Numbered from the stretch's first letter, positions 39,319 to 52,843 are shown. The stretch: DNA of 64,000 nucleotides from Echinarachnius parma (GCA_037951105.1 JBAMJV010001395.1:124001-188000); one strand, 5' to 3'. Numbers and translations: made by a program. The notes: generated by a model from the sequence alone, not told the origin.

Positions 39319-40641
39319 CGGGCCAGTACGCAAGAACCAGCTAGCTCCATGTAAGAACTACAAGATGCAAGTCCAAGTCCATCATCATCAGGAGCAGTAA
39401 CTGGCAACTGGACCTTGGCCTTTATTTCGGGTCAATTGGGTCTGATGGTCTGATAATGAATTGGGAACACATGTTCCAGGCCCCCTTGTCAGAAGAATTA
39501 GGGGTGATGCTTGTGTAGTACATACATGTACGCTACCTACTTCCCTCTTTCCTCATATCACATTCATGAATGCCTTCATGCATGTTGTATTTTGTAACTA
39601 TATTGCACAGACAGTACAATGCATCTGTAAAATACAAAAGTTAAAGGGATAGTTGAGTTTTGGTAGAGAGGGCGCTAGACTACTCTTTTTTTGTGTGTGA
39701 GGTAATGAAAAACTGAGTGTAAAATTTGAAAGAGCATAATATTTAAATAATAAAATCATCTTTGTTTGATCAAAATCGGTTCAGAGACAGCTGAAATATC
39801 CATAAATTTATATAACAATTTGTAATAAAGCTGGGGCCTCAGGTTTATTATAGAGAATTTTGAACCAGCCGTTGAAATTAGTTTTAAAATGCTTCCTCTT
39901 TTCAAAAATTTTCAAAAGAGGTTTTTAGATAGTTGTTGATTATCTCTCTATCTAATCACTATTTAAACAAAACATCACATGTATGCACAATATGTTATTT
40001 AAAATGGTTTAAACAAATGCATTTTTGGAAAGCGCCCTCTTTAGTTTAAACAGCTCTTTTTGAATGATAACAGGCTTTTTACTTAGTCGTTTGTAATTGT
40101 TGTATTCCTTTTGAGCATGATGGAGTTATAATTATTAGTTTGTAATGTAATGGTGCATGTTTTGGTTACTAAAATTCAGTTTGACTAAAACTGTACTCTC
40201 TCTACCATAGTTCAATTCATAGTTATCATATAGATTTCAATGTTAAATGCTTGTTTAATGATGGGCCAGCAAGCAAATATGAAAATAACAAGTTTAAAAA
40301 TAAATAAATTATATTTTACTTTGACTTTATTCACCCGCGCCCCTCATATAAAATATAACACCATTTCCAACAGAGCCTAGCACACCTTGTTTTTCAACCC
40401 GCTTATCCCAAAGCATCTTATTTTCCATCGATTCACCAATTTTATAACAAATTTGAAATTGATGACATCCCATTTGGGAGGAGAAAGGGGGCGTAATGAT
40501 CTGTGGTGTAGCTACAGTCATGCATGCATCCAGCGCCTATTTATGAATTATTGCAATCGCCCCACAGCGCCCGGGATTGAAATTGAATTTTGATGAGGCC
40601 AACACATCACTGAGCTGCCTCTGGAGAAGATAGAGATCTGA

Positions 40642-40742
40642 TTAACCCTTGCAAGACTCTTTCATTTTGGCAACACACATTCTCCACAGTACATGCATAG
40701 GCCACAGACTGAGTATCTGGGGGAGCAGTCCTGAATGGGTTA
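40642..40742. mobile_element. TTAA-type miniature element, third copy
   Basis: It starts ATTAACCCTTGCAAGACTC and ends GCAGTCCTGAATGGGTTAG. The right end matches that at 15795-15813 and the inverted end at 41168-41190 (AACCCATTCAGGACTGGTCC). The left end is decayed. Confidence 0.5.
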
Positions 40743-41941
40743 GCCATTTCAGTATCATATCGTTGACTGAGAGCAAGAAGGGAGTTCAGTTAATATTTTG
40801 ATAAATTGAGTTATGAGACCCTTCTCTGTATTGCCAAACTTTCAGATAATAGTTAAATTCATAATTTGTAAATTTATAAAAAATAAAAGAAAGATACCCT
40901 GGGTTTTCTACCAGGCTCCCAAACTTTGAACATGATTATCTTTGTAGTACAAAAAGTGACTTATCATCTTTCTCTTCTGAACGGACTATGTTGTTTGTGT
41001 GCAGGTGTGTAATTTATAGCCAAATGACAGCGGCTTTTTATGGCTTGCAACTGGATGACTTGGTACTCCAAGAGCCCAAGGTTTCAGGCAGGCAGGCATG
41101 GCATATTGGCATTAGCAATAACTCTCATATATTTATTCAATACCTTGACCACTTGTTCAGTGAGCGTGTTAAACCCATTCAGGACTGGTCCCGAAAATAC
41201 TCAAATTTGTCAAACTTCACTCAGGCATGAAATGCACTCAGCCTACTGACTTCATAAATGCACTGGATAAATTCCAAATGTATCTTTGTATATTTTGGTA
41301 TGTTCAACTTCAAATCATGTACTATTTGTTTAAACCAAATGTGACCCCCTCCCCCAACTCATATGTATACACACACGCACATACACACATAAACATCTAT
41401 AACAAATAAAATAAAAAACACCCACAGGGTGTATCTATGACATAACTATATTCAGAAATCTATGTTATTTACAGTATGATTCAATGGCTCTCTGCAATTG
41501 AACTTATAATGGAAACAACCATTTATAATACATTGTCATAAGAGGAAGCCACTAAGGCCACAATGCTGTAAACAATGAAAAACCACACAATTGTAAACAA
41601 GTTAAACAATGCTGATGGTGATACTTGATAGTTGATACATGATACTTTTACAAAAACAGGAACAAATACACCAACCACATACACCCAAGCTCAACACAAA
41701 ACAGCATCAAGAACATTCACTTTACAACAAAAATAACACACAAACATACACACACTATTATACAAATAGTGCATGGTTTGGAGTTGAATATACCAGAATA
41801 GACACTGATACATATTGAATTTCTCAAGTGCATAAATCGCATCGAGGCCGCAGGCCGAGTGCAATATAATCGCACGAGTGAAATTCAAAATGTAGGTGTG
41901 TATTGTGGAATATTTAATGACAAGAAGCATGAACTATTTGT

Positions 41942-42276
41942 TATATAAGATGATTATTTTGAGGAACTGGTTTTGTTATCATATTGATGAACCCGAATTG
42001 ACCTCACGGTTGTGACGTCACAATGCTTGTTTACATTGTATTTTCTATCGAAGAAAAAACTCGCGAAAGTGATCATGAAAAAGATGGAAAATGCTTCGTG
42101 AAATGAAAGTTTGAAAGTTTTGAAATGAAAATTTGTACACACATACCGTGCATGAATTTATCATATAGTGCACGTTACCAGGTATTAACGTGCACTATAC
42201 TGGATTAAGCATTGGTAATCAACCAATAGGAATGCTCAATTTCCCTTCATTATAAATGACGTCATCATCTTATATA
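41942..42276. mobile_element. 335-bp TIR element with a central 14-bp hairpin
   Basis: TATATAAGATGAT (41942-41954) is inverted exactly at 42264-42276. Inside, TATAGTGCACGTTA (42164-42177) and TAACGTGCACTATA (42186-42199) form a perfect 14-bp stem with an 8-nt loop. Two GTGACGTCA/GACGTCA sites (CRE-like) also occur inside. It is non-coding. Confidence 0.7.
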
Positions 42277-45200
42277 CATGTATGCACAATTAACAGTGGG
42301 TTGGTAATGTAAAAGTGCATTGACCTGTTAAAAATGTCCCTGGTGGTTTTTGCTTGCCAGACTAGACCACCATTTCATTTGTGTAGCTTGTCACACATTT
42401 CACACATAGCCAATGTACATGTACTTTGTCATTGAACATTTACATACATTACATTGCTAAATTTATACAGACTTGCATGTAAATAATGTCACTAACTCTG
42501 TACCATGTATACAGTGTACTACAAATGCATGTTTCCAAATGCACAGTGCACTTGTTGTATACAGTACATGTATTCACACTATTTATTAAATATTTTAAAA
42601 GAGAAATTGTACCATATAAACTATCATTAAATAAGATAATTTACAACAATCAATCAACGGTGTGAAAATTTGCCTCACACTATAAAAATCAGTTATCTTT
42701 CAGACACATTTGAGAGTTAACAGAATTAGCATGTTTACACAATTTACAGTTACAAGAATGTGCTAATTGCCTTACTTCCTTCAAATCCAATATTAAAAAG
42801 GCACTGAAATCACAGGAAAGTCATGAAAATGAAAAGTTAACTGTCTATCAGTATCACCTTGATTCCATGAATTAAAAATAGTTCGGTATCTATGATAATA
42901 AATTAATATCATATATTGTGCACAATTGATTTGGTAAAGAGCAAATTGTGAACAAAATTCTGTCCAGTCATACAGTTTACTCTGCAGGTAAAATATTGAA
43001 TTAAAAAACAAAATAACAAAATAAAAACAGTGAAGTGCATTCTCGATAGAATTGTTTTACTTGCACAAAAGGAACTTATTACAGACCTGGCATGACCTAA
43101 AGGCTTACCCTTGATATGCCCCTCCTCCCTTATGGATGCAATTAACAACGTCATGGTCAATTCCGTCAATTAATAGTTTATTTCTAAGCACAAATTAAAT
43201 ATGTTTTTGCTTTATGATCAAATTAATATAAAAACAGAATAAGTTTATGATGTAAATGTAAATACAAGTACACTTGTTTTTTCTTAATTTATATGTGAAG
43301 TTTCTCAAACACATTTTAAAATCATACAGGGAAAATTTCATTTTTATTTAGGGGGCTAGTTTCTCAAGCCTGCCTCAGTTAACATACATGTATAACATTT
43401 TAATTTGGATTTAGTTTTTTGCATTGAACTCTTGAGACTTAGGTTGTGGGGCTCTAATGATGATTATGATCACCATGTACTAGCACATGTACCTGGGCCA
43501 CAAGGGTACAAAGGCTCATGTAAAGAAATGGCAACAGAAAATGTACGTAATAGAATCAGAGCGTTCAGGGAGGAGTGGTTTTAGAGAATGGATTAAAGAT
43601 CAAAATGATTGTTGCTTACAATACAAGTGGATTTCCTAGGCCCTGAATGACTTCTTACTGCAGTGAATCGAAACTAGGATTCAGCTTGTGACAATAGGAC
43701 AAACCAACAGGTATAACAAATAGATCTTGAAGTGAGTCATAGGTATGACACACACAAAGTAAAATCTCTGGTACTTACTCTCTTCACCCTCTCTCGTTCT
43801 TTATTAAATCTCTCTAGATCTCTGTCCTTTTCTCTATCCTTCCCTCTTCATGACCTTATTGCACACTCATTCTTTCTCCCCTTACCAGTACATATGTACA
43901 GTATGTCTGTTGGCCAAACATACATCGTGCTGAAATTTCTTGTGTGTGACTAGAAAACTAAATTCGGAAAGTACTAAAATAAAGGTCTAATAATGAAGCA
44001 AAATTATTATAAAATTGTTTATTTTACTCATGAATGTTTCAAGCCTCAATATCAAAGCCATTGATTTTCTCATATTGGTAAGCCACAGTTGTGACTGTTT
44101 AAAGACAGTATTTATAAGATCTTTACTAGAGTTATAAGTAAGTAGAATCACGGAGACCCAAGTCCCAAATGGTAGAATATATTCACTGCATACATGTGTA
44201 CGTGCGTGTTTATACACAGAACACAAGGTCAATTCACATGAGCTGAAGTGTCTTGCCAAAAGTGAGAAAATCAATCATTTGGATATTGAGGCCATGGGCA
44301 TTGAAAACTGCAGCTGTGCATTTTTATTTCATCAAAATCATTATCAATTGCTCAGGTTATGTCTTATTGTGTTAGTAAATATATAGACAGTAAAATAATG
44401 TTTACTTAAAGATGAATGTATGTACAAGTGTTTATTACACTGCTCATAAAAACAAAAGAAACCAAAAAAAAACAAGAGGAGAATATATTTGTATTATGCT
44501 GAAAAGAAAATACAAATAATATGCAATTAGGGGCAAATATTACGAATATAACGAAAATTTTACAGACAATTTTACTTAAAAGTAAAATTAGAGTAAATCA
44601 TGTTCATATCTTGAAAATGCTTGTCATCATGTGCACGTGAATCTTACTTTGAATCAATGTTAACACATTGGATGTAGGCAACTGGTTGTGAAGGTGCTTT
44701 GTTCTCAAATTATAATCTAAACAAAATTGAATACAGTATTATTTTTCAACTAATTAAGTACAAACTTGCATTCTCATAATACTCCTAAAGGCTCCTTATT
44801 ATGTGCCAAAAATAATAAGACTTGCTACAAAGCATGGAACATTTTAAAACACATATTTTTAATAATGATTTTTCCAATATACTAAGAAATAAACTTAAAA
44901 GTAAAAACCCTGCTTCAATTTTTAAAATATATATCTAATAGATCGACATGCAGGTATTTAGTTACATTAAGTTACAGGTACTGTAACATGTAACCTTGGA
45001 AACACATTTTAAACACATTACTTTTAACTACCGGTAATACTTGTTGTTATAAGAAACAAAAACAGATTAATTACTGAATCATTATAAAGATGCAGGCATA
45101 ATGTACCAGGTTGTCTTGGAAACACTCCCACATATAAAGTACCAGTATCAAAATAATAAAATGTACATAGTACATGTATTTGAAAAAAACAAGAAATAAT

Positions 45201-46046
45201 ATTTTGAAGTGCTTTTTTCTCTGAAGTGTGAAAATCAAATTTCTAAGTGAAATAGCAAATTTTTAAATTATTTTTTGTATAAGACCGTTTTTAAACCTTC
45301 ATCGTTAGTATCGTCTTGTTGTGTATCCTCATATCCTGTATAAAAAGAAGATCAAATGTGAATGTTTAACAATGGAGCTTGTTATCTGTACAAGTAAACA
45401 TACCATACATGAACTTGAAGTATGTAAGACACAGAATCGATCTATATTTCAACAAATGAAACACAAGTACATCAGGGCCGGAGTCCAGAGGCTTGGCTCA
45501 AGGCCTAGATGAAGAAGATATAATTTCTCTCCTTGGCAAATTGAAAACTAATGATAACAAAGCATGTATTGCAAATTCTCATTTCCCCAAATGATTATCA
45601 ATTCATATGAATATGATGGAAGAATGAGACATGACTTGAAAACAGTCAGTACCAGTACAGTCAGTGAACCTGCTATAGTGACTACCTGTGAATAAAGACA
45701 AAAAGACAATGTATTATAAACTACATGTAAACACACAGGTCTGTCTATTAAGACCACTTGTGATGTTTCCCTTCACAAGGCCTTTGCCTTGGTAGGTTTA
45801 TAAACAGGTTTGACTGCAGACTTAGCACTGACAGGGTTTATAGTGTATGTGTATGTACAACCTTCATTGTAGGTTGCCTCAATTCATTTTCAGACGTACA
45901 TGTGTAGCGCTTGTCAGCATCTGGATTTAGATTTTGCAGCAAACATACGGTAGGCCTCTGCATGTGCTTGGGCATGGGCATGGGAGTGACTCACTCACGA
46001 AAGCGCTCATTAATAATGCACGCACTGCCCATGAGACGCGACATAA

Positions 46047-46413
46047 AGTACACTTCATTTACACTCTGTGGCTGTGCAACTCTCTGTTCTGGCTTGATGG
46101 GTAAATGTGGCAAAAGAGGTACCTGGCTAGAAGGGAATTATGTGCCCTTAGCGTAGCCTGAGGCACTTACTCATTTGCGCACACACACAAACACAGCTAA
46201 ATTAAAACAAAGAAATTCATCAAGTACACTTCAATTCCACATACACTGTGGCTGGGCAACTCTCTGTTCTGTCTGGCTGGGTTAATGTAGCAGAAGAGAG
46301 GTACCTAGCTAAAAAGGGAATCAATGCTGAATAATGCGCTAGTAGCCTCGCATGGGGGTACTTATTTGGACACACATAGATACAGCTAAATTAAAACAAA
46401 GAACTTCATCTCA
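46047..46413. repeat. Tandem duplication, two units of about 175-190 bp
   Basis: AAGTACACTTCA, CTGTGGCTG.GCAACTCTCTG, GAGGTACCT.GCTA, and AGCTAAATTAAAACAAAGAA occur in the same order at 46047-46220 and 46221-46413. Divergence is moderate. Confidence 0.8.
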
Positions 46414-47245
46414 TTTTTTAGCATGACAAATAAACCCTAAGGGGAGGCAGGTGGGGCAAGGACTATTCACTTTGTAATCAATACTGATGCAGTGTGTTTC
46501 TTGCAAGTAATCATATGACATACATGTATCATCGTCAGTATTTTTTGTACAGTGTTTTCCTTCATGCGTGACTCAGTAATACTCTGAAAAGTACAGTATG
46601 TGTAGAAGTTTCTTGACCCCCAGACATCTTGATTTTGCCAACAGCAAAAAAACACTGTAAGAACCAGTATTTTTCCCTTTTTAGGTACCATATCCATCAC
46701 CATCAGTAAAATTGAAAATCTAGAAAATCTCTGCACACAGCAGACAAAATAAGAGGGCACATAATTGTACTATGAATTATGTTTTCCTTCCGATGGTTCA
46801 AAAATAAATAAATGAAGGGCTTTGAAAAGTTTGAAAAGAAGTTGTTTGAGAGCATTAGTACAAAAGCATCCCCCTGCCTCTTTTTCAATGTCATCATAGA
46901 AATTTTACTTCCAATTAATTCTTAAAATTAACTTTTAAAACACAACTCGTTTGATTGATATTTTGCATGTGTTAGCAACATAGACCTGTCATGAGAACAA
47001 AGGGAGCAAGTGCTCGGGAAAAGTTTTACAAATTATGTATTCAAATTAAGAAAGTAACTCGGACTTGAGGTTGAAGGATTCAACTTGTTTATTGGAGCTA
47101 TGTCAGTAGCTGATATTTACCCCTGTCAAATACTGTACTAACACTACAATATAGACTTCTGTCAAACTATTCTATATTTCCTTCACATTTTAGACCTTTT
47201 CTGTGAAAATGTCAGTGGGTTCATGAAAACAACTTTGAAAAACAT

Positions 47246-47485
47246 GGACAGTTATTTTAGAAACTTAAGTAAGTTATTAAATTGTGCACACTTAAACCAT
47301 GACCCCATTATTTAAGGTGTCATTATCAAAGAAATTATACAAATTGAAGAAAATCTGATTCAACATCATTGACAGTTATTTTAGAATCTTAAGTAAGTTA
47401 TTAAATTGTGCACACATAAACCATGAACCAAGTATTTGGTTTCATTATCAAAGAAATCATACAAATCAAAGAAAACCTGATTCAA
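47246..47485. repeat. Tandem duplication, two units of about 120-124 bp
   Basis: GACAGTTATTTTAGAA, AAGTAAGTTATTAAATTGTG, CATTATCAAAGAAAT and CTGATTCAAC are repeated in order, starting at 47247 and 47371. Confidence 0.85.
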
Positions 47486-48438
47486 CTGACGGTACAAGTA
47501 GGCCAGTGGCTGAGCAGTCCAGGATGGCAAGTATTTGAGGGAGGCAAATATTCAAATTGCCTGCAGATATGCTCCTGACCTCATCTGACCTGTATACAGG
47601 GAGCGGGGTCAGGGTTAAGAATGTTTGTTGTTTGCCCCCCTTCAGAGAGCTTTCAAAGGGAGGTATAGCAGGAGAAAGGCAATCCAATCTGCCAATTTTC
47701 ATTCCATATTTGACCAGAATATAGCATTTTTTATTCCCCTCTCCAAGAAAAATAACACTGCTCTTGTAAATTTAATTTGAAATGCCAGATACTGTGGCAG
47801 TAAACTATACAAGTGGATTATGAACTTTGTACAAAAGTGCTATTGAGGAAAAAATAGTAAGCTCAGTGGAAAGAAATTTAATCTAAACACAACATGTATC
47901 TGGGCTTTGTACCTTTCTATTTCTGTTGCTCTCTGTCCTGTGAAAGGCATCTCAAGTGAAGATACTGACATGAACTAGGGGTTCAATCCAGACAATAGTT
48001 GCTGGTTACAAGCATAATACTGTGTGAGTGTGTCTGACTGACTCTGAGTCTGACACATGACATCTTATCTTTACAATAGCTGGCTTCCTGTCACTCATAC
48101 AAAAATAATTTCAAATATATGTAATTCTAATGTTTTTTATAAAGTTAGCCATTTTAACTTATACTCAGAATTAAGCACTGCACCCCCTCCACCCAAGGGA
48201 GCCTGTTTTTAGCAAGGCAAATACATCATAGATGCTTAGGTATTATTTCATATTTCAGCTGCATGACAACCGTTTAGGAGGAAATGCCTGTACTCCACCC
48301 AATACAAAAATAAACTAGAAATTGCGCGCTCGGCGGGTCGCGCAGCCGAGCACATGTATCCCCCGAACCAATTGCATTGCACTTTTGTGGGTTGTAATAT
48401 TGTGAACTGAACAAGTTTGGTGGTGTACGTTGTTCTTG

Positions 48439-49709
48439 GTTACCATGGCAACCATGAATCCGCCCCACACCAAAATCAATAGGCTTCATCCTCTTTCCTT
48501 AATACACCTTCATACCAAATAAGAAAATGATCGGACAAGAACTCGGACCTGTAGAGCGTTCACATGGTAATCTTAACTATTTCTTTATATCATGGTTATC
48601 ATGGTTACCATGGCAACCAGGACTCCGCCCCACACCAAAATCAATAGGCTTCATCCTCTTTCCTTAATACACCTTCATACCAAATTAGAAAATGATCAGA
48701 CAAGAACTCGGATCTATAGAGCGTTCACAAAGTAATCTTAACTATTTCTTTATATCATGGTTACCATGGCAACCAGGACTCCGCCCCACACCAAAATCAA
48801 AAGGCTTCATCCTCTTTCCTTAATACACCTTCATACCAAATTAGAAAATGATCGGACAAGAACTCGGACCTGTAGAGCGTTCACAAGGTAATCTTAACTA
48901 TTTCTTTATATCATGGTTACCATGGCAACCAGGACTCCGCCCCACACCAAAATCTAAAGGCTTCATCCTCTTTCCTTAAGACACCTTCATACCAAATTAG
49001 AAAATGATCAGACAAGAACTCGGACCTGTAGAGCGTTCACAAGGTAATATTAACTATTTATTTATATCATGGTTACCATGGCAACCAGGACCGCGCCCCA
49101 CACCAAAATCAATAGGCTTCATCCTCTTTCCTTAATACACCTTCATACCAAATTAGAAAATGATCGGACAAGAACTCGGACCTGTAGAGCGTTCACAAGG
49201 TAATCTTAACTATTTCTTTATATCATGGTTACCATGGCAACCAGGGCTCCGCCCCACACCAAAATCAATAGGCTTCATCCTCTTTCCTTAATACACCTTC
49301 ATACCAAATTAGAAAATGATCGGACAAGAACTCGGACCTGTAGAGCGTTCACAAGGTAATCTTAACTATTTCTTTATATCATGGTTACCATGGCAACCAG
49401 GACTCCGCCCCACACCAAAATCAATAGGCTTCATCCTCTTTCCTTAATACACCTTCATACCAAATTAGAAAATGATCGGACAAGAACTCGGACCTGTAGA
49501 GCGTTCACAAGGTAATCTTAACTATTTCTTTATATCATGGTTACCATGGCAACCAGGACTCCGCCCCACACCAAAATCAATAGGCTTCATCCTCTTTCCT
49601 TAATACACCTTCATACCAAATTAAAAAATGATCGGACAAGAACTCGGACCTGTAGAGCGTTCACAAGGTAATCTTAACTATTTCTTTATATCATGGTTAC
49701 CATGGCAAC
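48439..49709. promoter_or_regulatory. Nine regularly spaced RFX X-box motifs
   Basis: GTTACCATGGCAAC is present at 48439, 48604, 48760, 48916, 49072, 49228, 49384, 49540 and 49696. It fits the RFX X-box consensus RYYNYYWWRRNRAC at all 14 positions. RFX factors control ciliary and other genes in animals (established knowledge). Whether these copies, in kindlin intron 2, are bound is inference. Confidence 0.55.
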
Positions 49710-49832
49710 CAGGACTCCGCCCCACACCAAAATCAATAGGCTTCATCCTCTTTCCTTAATACACCTTCATACCAAATTAGAAAATGATCGGACAAGAACT
49801 CGGACCTGTAGAGCGTTCACAAGAAAATCTCT

Positions 49833-49841
49833 GCGGCGGAC

Positions 49842-49875
<34 letters not shown>

Positions 49876-49876
49876 G
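49833..49876. repeat. (CGG)n trinucleotide tract
   Basis: About 12 CGG units with one GAC interruption near the left end, at the junction of the 156-bp array and the terminal hairpin of the same element. Poly-Arg, poly-Ala and poly-Pro frames across it are artefacts. Confidence 0.9.
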
Positions 49877-50077
49877 ACGAGGCCAAATCCATAGTATCCC
49901 CCGAAGTGGTTCGGGGGATACAATAATGGACCTACAAATGTACAGAACATGAACATGGCCAAATGGCTGATTTCCGCTATAAACCACTGAATTCCAAATT
50001 TCCAATTATAATACATGTATAATTTGGAATTTTGTTATAAAAGAAAGAAATTTGACCTCCATTGCAACCAAAAAAAT

Positions 50078-50430
50078 ACACGGGGGCAAAGGGCAAAAAG
50101 CCCCCGTGAGTCCCAAAATAGCCCTCGTGAATAATTTCACGAGGGCGTTTTTCTCCCTCAAAATTTTCAAAATCGCCCTCGTGAAAAAAAAAAGTATTTT
50201 TTTGGTTGTCGGGAACCGGTGTGATGGGCCCAACCGATTCAGCCTTAATCATTATTGAATAAATTTTAAATATATTTACTTTCTAGCCTGTGGTAAGTCC
50301 TGCCTGATATCAGGGCAAAGAGCCCCCGTGAGCCCCAAAATAGCCCTCGTTAATAATTTCACGAGGGCGTTTTTCTCACTCAAAATTTTCAAAATCGCCC
50401 TCGTGAAAAAAAAAGTAATTTTTTGGTTGC
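50078..50430. repeat. Two direct copies of an AGCCCTCGTGAA element
   Basis: CAAAGGGCAAAAAGCCCCCG at about 50086 and CAGGGCAAAGAGCCCCCGTG at about 50310 each start a block. Both blocks share CCCAAAATAGCCCTCG, TTTCACGAGGGCGTTTTTCT and CAAAATCGCCCTCGTGAAAA. CACGAGGGC and GCCCTCGTGAA make each copy fold back. A diverged relative lies at 29288-29380. Confidence 0.75.
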
Positions 50431-51300
50431 TCCATTGGCTTGCAAATAAGAGACTGCCAATTATTGCCAAGTTGTTTTGTATAGCATAGTACTGTGAACA
50501 CAAATCACAGTATGCAAGTACATGTATAATGTATCTGTGAATTTATAATACAAGGATATTTAAATATACACAGTATTAGTATCACCCATGTACCCTCAGA
50601 TGAGGCTCTGATAGAGCATGATCATGAATAATCTGATCCATATCTTGTGCAAAGCAACAAAGGTCACCATACAGTACTTGTAGGTTTTACAATGTCATGT
50701 ATTCTCAATTTGACTTGAGTAAATTTGAGTAAAATCATTTCTGTAACATAATACAGTACATTGTATTAATAAATTATGCTATTGTACATGTTAGTTATAA
50801 CATACAACGTCTACAGTATAACAATGACAGTACTTAACCATGTCATATAATTTGCATGTCAGTGTCTCAGTGACTCTTTGCAATTTGCTCAAGTAACTCA
50901 AATTTGCTAGAACTATATCTACATGGAAACCATGTGCCTTTTCTGCAGGCTACATTTGTAAATTTCAAGTATTCCAGTATCTATTCAGAGAAATGAATGT
51001 GCCATGCGTTTTATGCAGTAAACATATTTCAAGGTTGCGTTCATGTTTCTAAGGGTGGGAAATACATTACGGGAAATCTGATCTGAAACTTGTAAAATCT
51101 CGATGATGGTGCCAGCATTTATTTGTTTCCATTTTTGAAAGATCAGATCATCATATTTTATCCTATCATCTGCAATCAGTTTAATATATACCACGTACAT
51201 CACAGACCTATATTTAAAACATATATTTAATGAGTTGGAAATAGTTATGAGTATATAAATCAGTACCCTGGGTAGGGATAAATATGCTGATCTTGTAAAG

Positions 51301-51345
51301 GGGCCATCTACAAAGTATGTACGCATTTTTTTGTCCGAAATTGCC

Positions 51346-51384
<39 letters not shown>

Positions 51385-51454
51385 ATCCCCCCCCCCCCAC
51401 GCACTTTTTGCACTTGTTTTGCTCTCTTGTGCGTACATAGTTTGTAGATGGCCC
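51301..51454. mobile_element. Short TIR element with internal poly-C tract, copy B
   Basis: GGGCCATCTACAAAGTATGT and ACATAGTTTGTAGATGGCCC are inverted ends. A C run of about 37 nt with a few interruptions occupies 51348-51398. It is the reverse-orientation partner of 10346-10512. Poly-Pro and poly-Gly frames are artefacts of the homopolymer. Confidence 0.85.
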
Positions 51455-52666
51455 AAAATCCATTCTTTTTTATTAGAGTGTACAGTGTACGTATCTCCCA
51501 TAGACAGCTGTGGTACCAGTATTACCACATATTTACATTTGTGCTCTGCTTGTGAATCAACAACACTGCAGTTGATTAAAAAATAATAAAATTTAGAAAA
51601 TGATGCAGATCTCTACATATAAAAATTCATAATAATCCTGTAGCCCCAGTAGACGAGTAGAGTAAACCGTATGCAGTGTTACTGGTAGTATTTCTACAGA
51701 TCTGAAAGTTTGGAAAATACAAATCTGGGAGGGCATCTATTTGAACAGTCACAGTATTTGACATTTAGCGCAAAATCTGTTGAAGTTTTGTCAACAAATT
51801 AAAGTTATCTCAAACAAAAAGAAAAGTCATCATCTACAGAATATCATCTAGGATTCAAGTTAAAAATAAAGTTACATAATCAACATCAAGCATCCACTGA
51901 ACTTCAACACACTCACTGGTTGACACTTGCATGAATATTCCCAATATTTAATATTGAAAGAAAATGTAAATGACGATGCAGTTTAAAACTATACAATATA
52001 CATGGTATACATACAGTTTGGTATGTACATGTAGCTCATAGAATAGGCTCCAACCTTGGATTAGAAGGTGCATTGACTTGAAATGAGAACTGTACCAGTT
52101 GACTAATCATCAGTATTGACATTGGCCAGCCAGCCTCCCAACCTTGTGAATGAAAATGGTGAACTCAGGAATGTGTTGCGCCAAGCTTGATTAGCAGGGC
52201 AAGCAATAGTATTTTCCTTGGTACCAAACCTTAGGTTGTTATTTCTTGTCTCATTACTGATTACAATGTTTCCTCTTTAAAAATAAAAACAAACTTTCTT
52301 GCACGAACTTTATTTCAGTTGAAATTTACATTTCTATTTGAACCAAAAAAAGGAAAAAGGTAAAAACAAATACACAATCATAGTCACATTCACATTGAAA
52401 ATATGTAATTATGAGTAATTCAGTCACATCAAAAATACCCAGGCTACATTGAGGCTAGCCAGGTTAGTAAGTGTAAGCAATCCACAACCCTCTTTATGCC
52501 AAGTTACATATTTTTTTCTTTCATTTTCGTTGATAAAATCAACATTAATAAATTAGAAGCAGTCAAAAATGTAATTGGAATCAATTTATGGCAATAAATA
52601 ATGAAAGACAAAAGCACTTGTTAGTTGTTCTATATGGGTGTTATGCATTTGCAACATAATTTTTAC

Positions 52667-52843
52667 CTGATTCTTGGACTGTTCTCAGCATCAAGTCCCC
52701 AATCGAAAGGTTCCCCTCTATACCGCTGATGGTTACATCCGATTGCAAATCCGTGATGTAGATTTTGAGATCCCACGTTCCATCAGCGTACCTCCCATCC
52801 GGGAGAGTAAACTTGTACCCCGCCTGGTTCGACATGTCGAAAT
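52667..52843 (-). CDS. FERMT: Kindlin (FERMT) coding exon 2: F0 domain
   Basis: It reads MSNQAGYKFTLPDGRYADGT, then WDLKIYITDLQSDVTISGIE, and ends VQES plus one base, at the donor CAG|GTAAAA (52667/52666). PDGRYADGTW and the ITDL..DVT pattern match the start of the kindlin F0 ubiquitin-like domain, which contributes to membrane binding. An internal ATG at 52833-52835 could start translation. However, a plausible acceptor (TTTTCAAAAG, ending at 52844) lets the exon open with ATTTCGAC, which is in frame with the ATGG of the upstream exon at 53285-53288. The N-terminus would then be MDFDMSNQ, close in length to the vertebrate start. Confidence 0.93.

Larger units (their letters stand above)
48356..49921. 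mobile_element. Repeat element with an internal 156-bp tandem array
   Basis: Outer landmarks are GTATCCCCCGAA at 48356-48367 and TTCGGGGGATAC at 49910-49921. The latter is also part of a 12-bp-stem hairpin at 49894-49921. Between them about nine units are repeated. The landmark TATATCATGG falls at 48586, 48751, 48907, 49063, 49219, 49375, 49531 and 49687, so the period is exactly 156 bp after one 165-bp unit with an extra 9 bp. The last unit breaks into a CGG tract. The units are almost identical, implying recent amplification. Confidence 0.85.
27688..52666 (-). other. Kindlin intron 2 (about 25 kb)
   Basis: Bounded by the donor CAG|GTAAAA at 52667/52666 and the acceptor ending at 27688. No further kindlin exon or other gene was recognised inside it. 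It holds the 3.2-kb GTAACGGAATTAC element, several miniature elements, tandem duplications, the X-box array, CGG and CAAA tracts and poly-C runs. Parts not listed separately (for example 28000-29900, 36000-37400 and 42300-46000) show only AT-rich sequence. Confidence 0.85.

Noticed and set aside
48439..49826. Regularly spaced repeats resembling a CRISPR array
   Set aside because: The whole 156-bp unit is repeated with no unique spacers, and the genome is clearly animal.
50985..51586. Gly-rich and Pro-rich frames of 89-142 residues
   Set aside because: They arise from the poly-C/poly-G tract inside a TIR element.
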